The notes: generated by a model not told the origin, from the letters alone. A stretch of DNA of 64,000 nucleotides from an uncultured Lachnospiraceae bacterium (GCA_910576535.1 CAJTKK010000017.1:13870-77869); one strand, 5' to 3'; counted from the first letter of the stretch, positions 9,416 to 18,578 are shown. A program made the numbers and translations.

Positions 9416-10912
9416 CTATCTCTTTGTTTCTCCCTTTGCCTCTTTCATTTTGCTCCTAATCAGCGTTGCAACCGCAAGAACAGTTAATACCACAAAAATA
9501 ATACAATAAATACTGCTCACGAAAATCTTTGGACTTCCGTTCGATATCAGCAACGCACGCCGGAAGTTCGTCTCTGTCATATTCCCAAGCACCATCCCTA
9601 AAAGAATTGGAACAGGAGGCATATCCAGCTTTCGGAGCATCCACGCAATGACCGCAAAAATCAATGCCACACCTACATCAAAATAATTTTTATTCACCGA
9701 ATACGCACCCGCAAAACAGAAAAGGACGATAACCGGAGTCAGGATTTCCTGCGGGATAGATACTACTTTTGCAAAAAGCTGGGTCAGGAAAGTTCCCTGC
9801 AGCAGCATAAACAAATTTACAAATACGAGCCCGATCATGATTGCATACATAATATCGCCCTGGGTCGTAAACAGGCTAAGCCCCGGGTTAAGCCCGTTAA
9901 TCATCAGCGCAGAAAGCATGATCGCTACTGTTCCGTCCCCAGGGATCCCCATTGTAAGCAAAGGAACCAGAGTCGCCCCTGTTACAGCATTGTTCGCCGA
10001 CTCCGCGGCGGCAATCCCCTCTACAGAACCGTGGCCAAACTCTTCTTTATGCTTGGACATCGCTTTTGCCCTGTCATAACTGAACCAGGAAGCTTCAGAA
10101 GCGCCTGTTCCAGGAATAATGCCAACCAGAACACCGATAATAGAAGAGAGAACCGTAGGGCGTATCATCCTTTTAAATTCGTCTTTTGTAATTTCCCCGT
10201 TATCGTTCATCTTTTTGGAATCTAAAATTAGCTGCCCCGGCTTCTTTTCCGCTTTTGCCAACACCTCTACAAGAGCAAACAAACCTATCAGACAGATGGC
10301 CAAGTCCAGCCCAAGATATAAGCGCGGAATGCCAAAAGTAAATCTGTCGTAGCTTGTCATAGGATCCGCGCCGATACAAGAAATCAAAAGTCCGATACAT
10401 GCCGCTATAATCCCTTTAATCATGCTTTTCCCAGACACGCCGGCAATAATTGTCAACCCAAACAGACAAACCATAAAATACTCTGCCGTTCCAAGCTGCG
10501 CCGCTACCTGTGCGACCTGCGGACCCAGGAACAAAAGCATCAATGCAGAAAAAACACCGCCAAAAGTAGAGGCATAAAGCGCGATTTTTAACGCCGCCTT
10601 CGTCCTTCCCTTCTGTGAAAGCGGATGCCCGTCCATCATCGTCGCTGCTGCATGGGGCGTTCCCGGCGTATTAATCAGGATTGCGGACACGCTCCCCCCA
10701 TAACCGCCTGCGCAATAAATGCCGAGCAAAAACATCATCCCCGGAATCGCCGTCATCCTATAAGTAAAAGGAAGAAACAGGATAACGCAAAGAATTACCG
10801 ATAATCCTGGAATTGCGGCAAAAACCGAGCCAATAAACACACCTATATTTATCCAAAGAAAATTTTCCAGCGTAAACAAATGTTGAAGAGCAGGAACGAT
10901 AAATTCTAACAT
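9416..10912 (-). CDS. Tripartite tricarboxylate transporter, large membrane subunit TctA
   Basis: About 498 residues, a long multi-spanning membrane protein with the family's glycine-rich motifs GGYGGSVSAILINTPGTPHAAAT near residue 70 and GIIPGTGASEASWFSYD in the middle. TctA forms the ion-coupled transport channel together with TctB and the extracellular binding protein TctC. Start at 10912 has GGAGG 9 nt upstream. It follows tctB by 19 nt and its stop overlaps the ribosome site of the sulfatase gene, so transport and desulfation are translated from one mRNA. Confidence 0.93.
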   Translation of the reverse strand: MLEFIVPALQHLFTLENFLWINIGVFIGSVFAAIPGLSVILCVILFLPFTYRMTAIPGMMFLLGIYCAGGYGGSVSAILINTPGTPHAAATMMDGHPLSQKGRTKAALKIALYASTFGGVFSALMLLFLGPQVAQVAAQLGTAEYFMVCLFGLTIIAGVSGKSMIKGIIAACIGLLISCIGADPMTSYDRFTFGIPRLYLGLDLAICLIGLFALVEVLAKAEKKPGQLILDSKKMNDNGEITKDEFKRMIRPTVLSSIIGVLVGIIPGTGASEASWFSYDRAKAMSKHKEEFGHGSVEGIAAAESANNAVTGATLVPLLTMGIPGDGTVAIMLSALMINGLNPGLSLFTTQGDIMYAIMIGLVFVNLFMLLQGTFLTQLFAKVVSIPQEILTPVIVLFCFAGAYSVNKNYFDVGVALIFAVIAWMLRKLDMPPVPILLGMVLGNMTETNFRRALLISNGSPKIFVSSIYCIIFVVLTVLAVATLIRSKMKEAKGETKR

Positions 10913-10931
10913 AGTCAGATACCTCCTTTTC

Positions 10932-11459
10932 TTAAAAATTAACTCCAAGCCCAAAACGGAACGCAACCCAAATCAATACTGCAACCGTCAGAGTAATTGC
11001 ATAGTAACTTACCTTCCTGCAACGGAAATAAACAAGAAACCCAAGGCTGCAGAATACAGCCCCAATCACAAACAAATCTGTCAGTTCACAGATTACGTAA
11101 GTCAAAATTAATATTGCCAAAATTTCCAAAGCCTTCACTTCTACAAGAAGATTTATTTTTTTCATTGTCAAAGGCTGCTTTTTTACAAAAATACTATACA
11201 ATTCCTTCAGCAAAACAATGCCGCTGCATATCATCATAACTACCATAAGCAATGTCGGAAATGCCTGACCATTTACCACATCCGTATCCGACACTTTCAC
11301 CTGGCTTGGCATAATCGCAAACACCACGATCCCAATCAAAAGAAATAAAATTCCTGTGATCAGTTCTATCGGAAGGTTAACCTCCTTTTGAGCCAATTTT
11401 TCCCCAATTTCGTCCCTTTTCTTGTCCAAACGATCCATCCAGCTTTGTTTTCCTTCCAT
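10932..11459 (-). CDS. Tripartite tricarboxylate transporter, small membrane subunit TctB
   Basis: 175 residues with about four hydrophobic segments after a charged N-terminus (LITGILFLLIGIVVFAI, FPTLLMVVMMICSGIVLL, then two near the C-terminus). This matches the TctB family in size and topology. Preceded by AAAGGAG. It is transcribed just before tctA. Its separation from tctC by a hairpin and a repeat-bearing gap suggests lower expression than the binding protein. Confidence 0.88.
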   Translation of the reverse strand: MEGKQSWMDRLDKKRDEIGEKLAQKEVNLPIELITGILFLLIGIVVFAIMPSQVKVSDTDVVNGQAFPTLLMVVMMICSGIVLLKELYSIFVKKQPLTMKKINLLVEVKALEILAILILTYVICELTDLFVIGAVFCSLGFLVYFRCRKVSYYAITLTVAVLIWVAFRFGLGVNF

Positions 11460-11477
11460 ATATAAAACTCCTTTCTA

Positions 11478-11550
11478 TGGAACGAAAGTGCGTTCCACAC
11501 ACTCCCGCGTCTAAAAATTTCCAGCAACGCTTGTCCTGCACATAACTGCG
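11478..11550 (-). repeat. dispersed imperfect hairpin element, copy 2
   Basis: GGAACG/CGTTCC mini-hairpin (plus strand, about 11479-11496), then ...CCAGCAACGC and TCCTGCAC. It shares order and short blocks with copies near 5317 and 14950, and AAAGTGCGTTCC recurs near 43517. Located between tctC and tctB. Confidence 0.35.
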
Positions 11551-11673
11551 CATCTTTGTTTTTATCCTATAGGAAGCTCTTAAAACTTTCCCATATAGAT
11601 CCTTGTGTCAAAAGACCTGTCCCGCAGCTCTGGCAGCCATTTCCATTTTGCATGAATCGGATTTCCCCTATAC

Positions 11674-11715
11674 TAACAAAAGGATGGGCAAGTCCTATCC
11701 GGTCCTGTCCATCCT
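11674..11715 (-). terminator. hairpin between tctC and tctB
   Basis: AGGATGG...CCATCCT outer stem with further pairing inside, followed by TTTTGTTA on the minus strand, 15 nt after the tctC stop. It probably acts as a leaky terminator or 3'-end stabiliser, leaving more tctC mRNA than tctBA mRNA. Confidence 0.6.
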
Positions 11716-11729
11716 ATGAAGAGGTTCGA

Positions 11730-12695
11730 TTAGCCTACAACAATGTCATAATATTCATTTACAATATTCTGCACATTTTGAATATGTTCCTGAACGTCCG
11801 CTTCACTCATTGTATCCACTTCCAGCATCATAGTATCTTTCAGCCAAGCTGACATTTCGTCATTTGCAAGTATATCATCGTACAATTTTTTCAGTTCCGT
11901 TACTGTTTCCGCTTTGGTTCCAGAGCGTGCCAGCACGAAGCAACGGTTACGGAAATAAGGGTACCCGTATTTTCCTACTCCCTCTACTCCTGCGAATTCC
12001 CCTTCGCCAATATCCTCGCCGTCAAATGCACAGACAATGGTAACACCGCCCTGCTGATATGTTTCCAGAATCTGGGACTGATGGGAAACAGCAAAGTTCG
12101 TCTCCCCTCTTGCCACAGCCTGCGCCGCTTCTGCCGCAGAACTATAAGGCGTAATCTTCAGTTTATCCCCATAACCCATGGAACCAAATAACGCAGCCGC
12201 CAAAAATGCCTCTGAACTCGTTGCCCCATTTGCAGCTACACTGATCTCATCCACGCCTTCCGCATACGCTTTTAAGTCCTCAATGCCATTGATGTTCAGT
12301 TTTGCATCCGCGGACATAACAAATACAGAAGAATACAGATTTTCTACAAACATAAAGTCATCATACGTAAATTGCAGCTTTGCCGGATCCAGAATTGATG
12401 TAATGGAAAAAAGGCCTTCTCCTGCAAATACCAGTTCCGTATCGTTTGCCTTTGTATCAGCCACCCATGTGTTCACAGTTGCTGCATCACCTTTTATCGC
12501 ATCAGCTACAAGAATAATACTGTCGGAATAATCCGTTGACATGGCCGCTGCCTTTTGGCTTACCATTGCAGCCACGCCCGACGGCGCCCATGGACAAGTT
12601 ACAGTCCAAGTTGCAGTCTTGCTTCCCCCGCAGCCTGCCAATAACCCAGCAGCCATCGTAAGAGCCAAAATGCTACTTAAAATTCTCTTTTTCAT
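11730..12695 (-). CDS. Tripartite tricarboxylate transporter, lipoprotein binding subunit TctC
   Basis: 321 residues. A lipoprotein signal runs MKKRILSS... to the lipobox LLAGC with Cys at residue 22, so the mature protein is anchored outside the membrane. The body is a TctC/Bug-type solute-binding fold (WTVTCPWAPSGVAAMVSQ at the N-terminus, GATSSEAFLAAALF in the middle). These proteins bind carboxylates or related anions for the TctAB pump. Start at 12695 follows GGAG by 8 nt. The locus context suggests the ligand carries a sulfate ester. Confidence 0.88.
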   Translation of the reverse strand: MKKRILSSILALTMAAGLLAGCGGSKTATWTVTCPWAPSGVAAMVSQKAAAMSTDYSDSIILVADAIKGDAATVNTWVADTKANDTELVFAGEGLFSITSILDPAKLQFTYDDFMFVENLYSSVFVMSADAKLNINGIEDLKAYAEGVDEISVAANGATSSEAFLAAALFGSMGYGDKLKITPYSSAAEAAQAVARGETNFAVSHQSQILETYQQGGVTIVCAFDGEDIGEGEFAGVEGVGKYGYPYFRNRCFVLARSGTKAETVTELKKLYDDILANDEMSAWLKDTMMLEVDTMSEADVQEHIQNVQNIVNEYYDIVVG

Positions 12696-12762
12696 CTTCA
12701 CATCTCCTTCATAATTTTCTAACAATCCCTATAGGTTTCTCGGACATCATTGATGTGATTCC

Positions 12763-12792
12763 AATATAGCATATTATATTTTGTCCTCTCAA
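12763..12792 (-). promoter_or_regulatory. putative tctC promoter
   Basis: TTGAGA (12787-12792), 18 nt, TATATT (12763-12768) on the minus strand, about 70 nt before tctC. Plausible start of a tctCBA-sulfatase-regulator transcript. Confidence 0.5.
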
Positions 12793-12849
12793 CAAGTTTT
12801 CTCACTTTTTTTAAAAAGTTGTACGAAATAGTCTATTTTTAACAAATCT

Positions 12850-12877
12850 TGTCTAATTTCAGCAGGATAATTAGACA
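12850..12877. promoter_or_regulatory. inverted repeat, candidate regulator site
   Basis: Perfect 9-nt arms TGTCTAATT / AATTAGACA separated by 10 nt, about 60 bp upstream of the putative tctC -35 box. The odd-symmetry palindrome AAATAG-T-CTATTT lies nearby at about 12829. Could be an operator for the GntR/LacI-type regulator. Confidence 0.5.
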
Positions 12878-12913
12878 TAATACAAATTACTGCCAGCATA
12901 TCGTTCCGTTGGA

Positions 12914-14014
12914 TTAGTAATTTTTCCTATACCAATTTGCAACTTCTTCCAATCTGGAAATTGCATATTGGAAAAATTCATAATAAGAACTACAAAAATA
13001 ATTTTCCGGCATCCTGTGCCTCCGGCAGCCGCCTCTACAGATAGCGGCATATGTACAAGAAACGCATTTTCCGCTTCCGATTGCCGATTCCTCTATAAAA
13101 CGGATTTCTTCCCTCTTTCTGTTAATTTCCTCAAAAGAAACTTCATTCAGGTTGCCAAGCTTATACTCGTCCAAGACATAAAAATCACAGGGGTACACCT
13201 CGCCGTCCGCCTCCACCACATGCTGGCACGAACAGATCCCGCTCATGCCGCATACGCCCGGAGGCATCAGAAGCAGCATCTTCACATATTCCTCAAATTG
13301 CTGAATATGGACGACATCTCCTTTTTTCCAGTCATTGTACCACAAATCAAAAAGCGTCTTCAGAAAATGCCCATATGTTTCCGGCTTTAACGTATACCGG
13401 AAAACCTCCTTTTCCTTCCCTAACGGATTCAGACAGGGAATAAACTGCAGATGCGTAAAACCATTCTGTTTATAAAACCCGTAAATCCTCGGTATTTTTT
13501 TTGCAGTTATGGAATTCACCACTGTCAGTATATTAAAATCCACCTGATATTCCTGAAGCTTCCCAATCCCCTCCATTGCTCTACGGAAGGTCCCTTCCCC
13601 GCTTGCATCCACGCGGAAAAAGTTATGGGTAAACTCCGTCCCGTCCAAAGAAACTCCTGTCAGAAAACGATTCTCTTTTAAAAACTTCGCCCAATCTTCA
13701 TCAATGCACGTTCCGTTTGTCTGGATTGCATTAAAAATCTTCAAGTTCTTAACATTATACTTTTTCTGCAGCTCTATTGCTTTCCGGAAAAAAGGCAGCC
13801 CCCGGAGAAACGGTTCCCCTCCCTGAAAAGTAAAAGAACAGGAACCGTCCGCGAAGCATAATGCCTTTGCCACAACCTGTTCCAAAGTTTCCTCCGTCAT
13901 AAATCCATAAGATTCCACCTTTCTATTCTTCGACTCATCATGATAAAAGCAATATCCGCATTGCATATTGCACATTCCTGAAGCTGGTTTTATTAATACA
14001 CTGATATTTTTCAT
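12914..14014 (-). CDS. Anaerobic sulfatase-maturating enzyme (radical SAM, SPASM)
   Basis: Converts the active-site Cys or Ser of a sulfatase into formylglycine without oxygen, using S-adenosylmethionine and iron-sulfur clusters. 366 residues, family length. The radical-SAM motif CNMQCGYC sits at residues 15-22, followed by FTFQGGEPFLRG. The C-terminal SPASM region is rich in cysteines (CGMSGICSCQ, YPCDFY, CVSCTYAAICRGGC) for auxiliary clusters. It lies directly upstream of tctC, and the locus supplies its client sulfatase. RNA from tauE may reach it only by readthrough of the hairpin at 14038. Confidence 0.93.
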   Translation of the reverse strand: MKNISVLIKPASGMCNMQCGYCFYHDESKNRKVESYGFMTEETLEQVVAKALCFADGSCSFTFQGGEPFLRGLPFFRKAIELQKKYNVKNLKIFNAIQTNGTCIDEDWAKFLKENRFLTGVSLDGTEFTHNFFRVDASGEGTFRRAMEGIGKLQEYQVDFNILTVVNSITAKKIPRIYGFYKQNGFTHLQFIPCLNPLGKEKEVFRYTLKPETYGHFLKTLFDLWYNDWKKGDVVHIQQFEEYVKMLLLMPPGVCGMSGICSCQHVVEADGEVYPCDFYVLDEYKLGNLNEVSFEEINRKREEIRFIEESAIGSGKCVSCTYAAICRGGCRRHRMPENYFCSSYYEFFQYAISRLEEVANWYRKNY

Positions 14015-14037
14015 ATCCCTCTTATCCTTTCTTTTTC

Positions 14038-14064
14038 AAAAAACGCCCCCCGCAGGGAGCGTTT
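14038..14064 (-). terminator. terminator between tauE and the maturase gene
   Basis: 10-bp stem AAACGCTCCC/GGGGGCGTTT (one G-U pair), loop TGCG, then T residues on the minus strand, between the tauE stop and the maturase start. Confidence 0.75.
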
Positions 14065-14088
14065 CCACCGGCCGGCCCTTAACCCGAA

Positions 14089-14874
14089 TCAGGCAAGAAA
14101 ACGGTACATATTATAAATATTTATGATAATAATGACTGCCATCAGCCCCATAAACAGTATATCCACCTTATGATCGTCAATCTTTTTGTTTACCTTCCTG
14201 CCACAGAACCCTCCAAGGATTCCCCCTGCAGCCATCAACGCCAGCAGAAATACGGAAAAAGCCGGAACCGTAGAAGTAAAAATCGAATTCAATAAGCTGG
14301 TAATCTGGGAAAATAATATAATATACAAGGAATTCTGTGCTGCCGTTTTTGTGGGCATAGAAAAGAAATAGAAAAGAACCACAAGATTAATCGGCCCTCC
14401 CCCGATTCCAAGGAAAGAAGACATTACCCCAAGAACCAGCCCTACCAGCAGACATACCAAAAGGCTAGTCACATGCAAAGTTTTCACCCTCCCCTTATAA
14501 ATGGTATAAACCAGTGTCCCCAAGGTAACCGCCAGCAGACAGCCTGCCTGGATAGCCCCCACATAATTCTGGTCAAAAGACTGCACCAGCGCCTGGAACA
14601 GACTTTTCCCAAGCACCCCTCCTATCGCCGCCCCCACTGCCAAGGGCGTCCCAATCCGCATATCGACCAGAGATTCTTTTTTCATTTTGGAAACCACAAA
14701 AGAGTATGTGCTCATGGCAAGCACTGTACAGCCAGACAAAAAACTGATCGTTTTGACATCCATAAGCCCGAAAGAATCCAGCAGAGGCTTAATAATAACC
14801 CCTCCCCCAATGCCGCAGATTGCCCCGGCAATAGATGCAAGAAAACTAATTATAAAAAACAATAAATAAACCAT
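14089..14874 (-). CDS. TauE/SafE family membrane permease, probable sulfur-oxyanion exporter
   Basis: 261 residues with about eight hydrophobic segments and the family's repeated glycine-rich motifs, AGAICGIGGGVIIKPLL near residue 16 and SSFLGIGGGPINLVVLF after residue 150. TauE/SafE proteins export sulfite, sulfoacetate or other sulfur-containing anions, although many are uncharacterised. Beside a cytoplasmic sulfatase it would fit removal of released sulfate. Start follows GGAGG. It is the first gene of the locus on the minus strand. Confidence 0.85.
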   Translation of the reverse strand: MVYLLFFIISFLASIAGAICGIGGGVIIKPLLDSFGLMDVKTISFLSGCTVLAMSTYSFVVSKMKKESLVDMRIGTPLAVGAAIGGVLGKSLFQALVQSFDQNYVGAIQAGCLLAVTLGTLVYTIYKGRVKTLHVTSLLVCLLVGLVLGVMSSFLGIGGGPINLVVLFYFFSMPTKTAAQNSLYIILFSQITSLLNSIFTSTVPAFSVFLLALMAAGGILGGFCGRKVNKKIDDHKVDILFMGLMAVIIIINIYNMYRFLA

Positions 14875-14949
14875 ATCCTCATCCTCCTACCTTTTTCTGC
14901 AAGAAACATCCCCAAGAAAGCATGTCCCCGTTCTCCCGTCCCTGATCTG

Positions 14950-15033
14950 TCCTCCTTAACCCTATAAAAAATGCGGACTGCCGTACCCCCACGTCAAAAA
15001 ATACCCGGCAACGCAGTTTTTGCCCCGCACCCA
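14950..15033 (-). repeat. dispersed imperfect hairpin element, copy 3
   Basis: Plus strand AAAAAATGCG ... CCCGGCAACGCAGTTTTTG then CCCCGCAC. TGCG and CGCA with flanking A and T runs form the outer stem, as in copy 1. Upstream of tauE; the remaining 14875-15101 region shows no gene. Confidence 0.35.
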
Positions 15034-15101
15034 TAGACTCATATCATCATTTTGATCATATCATGCAGAAAACACGGGAAACTTTCTTATATGATGAAAC
15101 A

Positions 15102-15138
15102 CCCCTTACTATAGAAAACTGCTCTCTATAGCAAGGGG
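15102..15138 (-). terminator. hairpin after murA
   Basis: CCCCTT-x-CTATAGA...TCTATAG-x-AAGGGG imperfect stem about 105 nt past the murA stop. The T-rich tail is weak (TGTTTC). Confidence 0.45.
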
Positions 15139-15242
15139 CTGCCGTCCTCATTATTCCGCCTCTTTCCCACTGTATCTCTGCCTTTATTCTATTCCGGCCC
15201 CGTTCTGTCCCAGATGCCGCAAAACCGCCGCCCGCCGTTCCG

Positions 15243-16535
15243 TTATCCGACTTTCAGCTTGAACTTTTGCAGTTCTTTTTCAGTATTCACCATCTCAATC
15301 TGCGCGCCCAAAGCTTTTAATTTCAAGTGGAAATCCTCATATCCCCGCTGTATAAACTTAATATCATCCACTACTGTAATCCCTTCCGCTGCCAGGCCTG
15401 CAATGACAAGCGCAGCGCCTGCCCGCAGATCAGGAGCCGTAATGCTGGCTCCGGTATATTTTTTTACGCCGTCTATAATCGCCGTATTCCCTTCTACCTT
15501 AATGCTGGCCCCCATTCTGGTCAGCTCATCCACATATTTAAACCGGTTCTCAAAGATACTCTCCGTTACGATGCTGGTTCCCATGGACAAACCCAGCGTT
15601 ACTGCAATCTGCGGCTGCATATCCGTAGGAAAGCCCGGATAAGGCAATGTCTTTACATGGGTATGCCCCAAAGGTTTGGCAGCTACCACACGTACCGCAT
15701 CATCCGATTCCTCTATTTCACACCCGATTTCCAAAAGCTTTGCGCTGATGGATTCCAAATGCTTCGGGATAACATTTTTCACTGTTACATCGCCTTTGGT
15801 GACTGCAGCAGCAAACATAAAAGTCCCCGCCTCAATCTGATCCGGTATAATGGCATATTCGCTTCCGTGTAGCCTCGACACCCCACGGATACGGATCACA
15901 TCGGTTCCTGCGCCTTTGATATCCGCCCCCATACTATTTAAGAAGTTAGCTAAATCCACTACATGCGGTTCTTTTGCCGCGTTCTCAATTGTCGTCTTTC
16001 CCTCTGCCATCGCCGCCGCCATCATCACATTAATGGTCGCCCCTACCGACACTACATCAAGATAGACATGGCTCCCCCGCAAATGCCCCGCATCGGTAAT
16101 GATCATCCCGTGTTCTATGCGCACATCCGCCCCAAGGGCGCGGAAGCCCTTGATATGCTGGTCTATAGGACGAAGACCGATATTACAGCCGCCCGGCAGG
16201 GAGACCTCCGCCTTCTTATATTTCCCCAGCAAAGCCCCTAAAAGATAATAAGAAGCCCTTATTTTTTTAATAAAGTCGTCTTCTATCACAACATCATGAA
16301 TATTGGACGCATTAATCTTCACCGTATGCCTATCCAGTCTTTTTACAATAACACCGATGCTCTCCATTGCCTGAATCAGCACATTTGTATCGCGGACATC
16401 CGGCATATTTTCTATCAATACAGTTTCATCCGTCATAATTGCGGCTGCAAGAATAGCAAGGGCTGCATTTTTCGCGCCCCCTATTTCCACTTCCCCCACT
16501 AACGGATTACCACCTTTAATCGCAAACTGTTCCAT
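15243..16535 (-). CDS. murA: UDP-N-acetylglucosamine 1-carboxyvinyltransferase
   Basis: First committed step of peptidoglycan synthesis, transferring enolpyruvate to UDP-GlcNAc. About 430 residues, normal length. N-terminal GEVEIGGAKNAALAILAAA carries the conserved Lys-Asn. The catalytic loop PGGCNIGLRPIDQHIKGF has Cys at about residue 117, the fosfomycin-targeted residue, so it should be fosfomycin-sensitive. LRAGAALVIAGL lies near the C-terminus. The ATG at 16535 gives the canonical MEQFAIKGG start; upstream AGAGGG is a weak ribosome site. The 232-bp gap to the next gene (16536-16767) shows nothing I can name. Confidence 0.96.
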   Translation of the reverse strand: MEQFAIKGGNPLVGEVEIGGAKNAALAILAAAIMTDETVLIENMPDVRDTNVLIQAMESIGVIVKRLDRHTVKINASNIHDVVIEDDFIKKIRASYYLLGALLGKYKKAEVSLPGGCNIGLRPIDQHIKGFRALGADVRIEHGMIITDAGHLRGSHVYLDVVSVGATINVMMAAAMAEGKTTIENAAKEPHVVDLANFLNSMGADIKGAGTDVIRIRGVSRLHGSEYAIIPDQIEAGTFMFAAAVTKGDVTVKNVIPKHLESISAKLLEIGCEIEESDDAVRVVAAKPLGHTHVKTLPYPGFPTDMQPQIAVTLGLSMGTSIVTESIFENRFKYVDELTRMGASIKVEGNTAIIDGVKKYTGASITAPDLRAGAALVIAGLAAEGITVVDDIKFIQRGYEDFHLKLKALGAQIEMVNTEKELQKFKLKVG

Positions 16536-16767
16536 GGTGTACCCTCTATCTATATCGCTGCCGGAAAGCCTGTTCCCGGCAGCATCCATTCTCTATCTTA
16601 TTCACTGCCCCGCAAAAATCATTCAGAAAACCTCTGATTACAGTTTGCAGGAATACAAATACAGTATCTTTTTTCATCCATTCCATTGCCGCAGCCAAAG
16701 ACCCGGCCGCAACATATCATCTTATTGATTATAACACAAAAATGTCATTTGTAAATGGCGGTTTTCA

Positions 16768-18348
16768 TTAGTTCAGATACTTTAGCGGATTCACCTGTGA
16801 ACCGTTAATTAAAATTTCAAAGTGGACATGCGGCCCGGAACTGATTCCCGTGTTGCCGCTTAAGGCAATTTTCTGCCCCTGGGATACCGTCTGGCCTGCG
16901 GATACAAGGATCTTGCTTAAGTGCCCGTATCTCGTCTGGCGCCCATCCGCATGGTTGATATACACCACATAACCATATCCTCTTCCCCATCCGGCTCTTG
17001 CCACAGTTCCGCCCGAAGATGCCATGACTGCCGTCCCTACCGGGGTTGCCCAGTCAATCCCTTTATGATAAGCGCTTGCCCCCTTCGTAGGCCTGCTGCG
17101 CCTTCCAAAGCCGGAAGAAAGCCTTCCGCCGGAAATCGGCTTGATATACGTAGGCGGAATCTTTGTCCCTCTTTCCACTATCTTAGGCACAGCTTCATAA
17201 GTCACTTCCTCTTTTATAATTTCCCTGGAAGTTTCAGCATTATTCCGGTATGAAACCATTGCAACCACTTTTCTATGCCCTGCGGAAGGTTCCTGCAAAG
17301 TCTTGCTTTCCGTCGTATACCAGTCATCATTATCCACATAAATGATTTCCGCCTCATAGTCCTCTTCATAATAAACCTCTTCCTGGCGCTCTACCGAAAG
17401 CTCCGGTTCCGGTACGGTTATTATAATTTCATCGCCGACACGGATCGTGGAATTTTCATCTTCTATGGATTCGTTCATTTCAATCAGTTTTTCAATTGTC
17501 AATTCATTTTCAAATGCGATTTTAGAAAGCGAATCTCCTGACACTACTTCATAAATCTGGTTTTTTTCCTGTTCCTTGGTTACTTCCTCAATGGCCTCTC
17601 CAATCGGCGTAAGCTCTTCTTCTGAAAGATAGGACTCCACTACTTCGATTTCATCCCCAAATTCCAAAGACACCAGGCCCAGCTCATAGTCCTCAAAATC
17701 TTTCTCCCCTGCCGGTTCTACCCCGTCAAACATTTCATCTATGGTTTTAAAAATCCCCACAGATGCCAATGCCTGCATTCCTTCCTCTCCTTCCTTCCGT
17801 TCTTCCTTCGACAGCACTTCCGTGGTCAGCACATTTAATTCCCTTGTGGAATCCAGCGCAAGATTCACATCGTACTTTCCTTCCGTATCATATTTGCCAA
17901 TCGAAGAACGCAGTAATTTCAGGACTTCGTCCTTGCTCGCCAGGTTCACTGTATAATCATTTACTTTTACCGTATAAGACCGGTGCAAAGTCTGCTTTAC
18001 ATTATCCTTCAGCGCCTGGACCATATTTTCCACAATTTCTTCCTCGCTGTTGACATGCCCCCAGATTACTTCTTCCCCCACGCATTCTAAGTTGCTGTCT
18101 ATCAGCACAAGCTCTTCCCCGTTTCCCGCCACCATCCTGCGTGCCTGCCTTAAGCATTCATCCGCCTTTGAACTTTCGTCTGTTGCCCCGACATATGTTC
18201 CGTTCAAAAGCACTGTAAACATATTGTTTCCCGTATTTTCAATCTTAATATATCCCGGCATGAAAAAAATAAAGGTAATAACTGCCAATACTGCGACTTT
18301 CATTGACCTGACTTGTAAACGTTTGTAATTTTTTGTAATTTTCTTCAT
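16768..18348 (-). CDS. Membrane-anchored M23 endopeptidase with LysM and G5-like domains
   Basis: 526 residues. A single N-terminal membrane segment (about residues 16-33) acts as anchor. A mixed acidic region follows, then a LysM module (YEVVSGDSLSKIAFENELTI near residue 265) for peptidoglycan binding and a G5-like stretch (EEVTYEAVPKIVERGTKIP). The C-terminal M23 domain has HKGIDWATPVG, GYGHLSKI-type and SGPHVHFEI motifs holding the zinc-binding His and Asp. It probably cleaves peptide cross-links during wall growth or division. No clear ribosome site precedes the chosen ATG, so the start is uncertain by about 15 codons. Confidence 0.9.
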   Translation of the reverse strand: MKKITKNYKRLQVRSMKVAVLAVITFIFFMPGYIKIENTGNNMFTVLLNGTYVGATDESSKADECLRQARRMVAGNGEELVLIDSNLECVGEEVIWGHVNSEEEIVENMVQALKDNVKQTLHRSYTVKVNDYTVNLASKDEVLKLLRSSIGKYDTEGKYDVNLALDSTRELNVLTTEVLSKEERKEGEEGMQALASVGIFKTIDEMFDGVEPAGEKDFEDYELGLVSLEFGDEIEVVESYLSEEELTPIGEAIEEVTKEQEKNQIYEVVSGDSLSKIAFENELTIEKLIEMNESIEDENSTIRVGDEIIITVPEPELSVERQEEVYYEEDYEAEIIYVDNDDWYTTESKTLQEPSAGHRKVVAMVSYRNNAETSREIIKEEVTYEAVPKIVERGTKIPPTYIKPISGGRLSSGFGRRSRPTKGASAYHKGIDWATPVGTAVMASSGGTVARAGWGRGYGYVVYINHADGRQTRYGHLSKILVSAGQTVSQGQKIALSGNTGISSGPHVHFEILINGSQVNPLKYLN

Positions 18349-18503
18349 CTTTGCAAATTCAATCCATTTCCATCTTTATTTTCCCGCAAAAAGGCTTCCA
18401 AGAACACTTCCCGGCTGCCGTACAGGAATCTGCAATCTATTTTTTTCCCGGTTCTGCCTCCCAATGATAGCGAACAGATTTATTCTAACAGTATTTATTT
18501 TAG

Positions 18504-18531
18504 TTGTAAAGAGGGCGGGGTATGGTACAAT
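18504..18531 (+). promoter_or_regulatory. dinB promoter
   Basis: TTGTAA, 16 nt, TACAAT, ending about 47 nt before the dinB start. No obvious LexA box was recognised. Confidence 0.55.
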
Positions 18532-18578
18532 AGATGAGAAAGCGAAAGATAAACCGCAGGAAAAAAGGGGGGTTTGCC

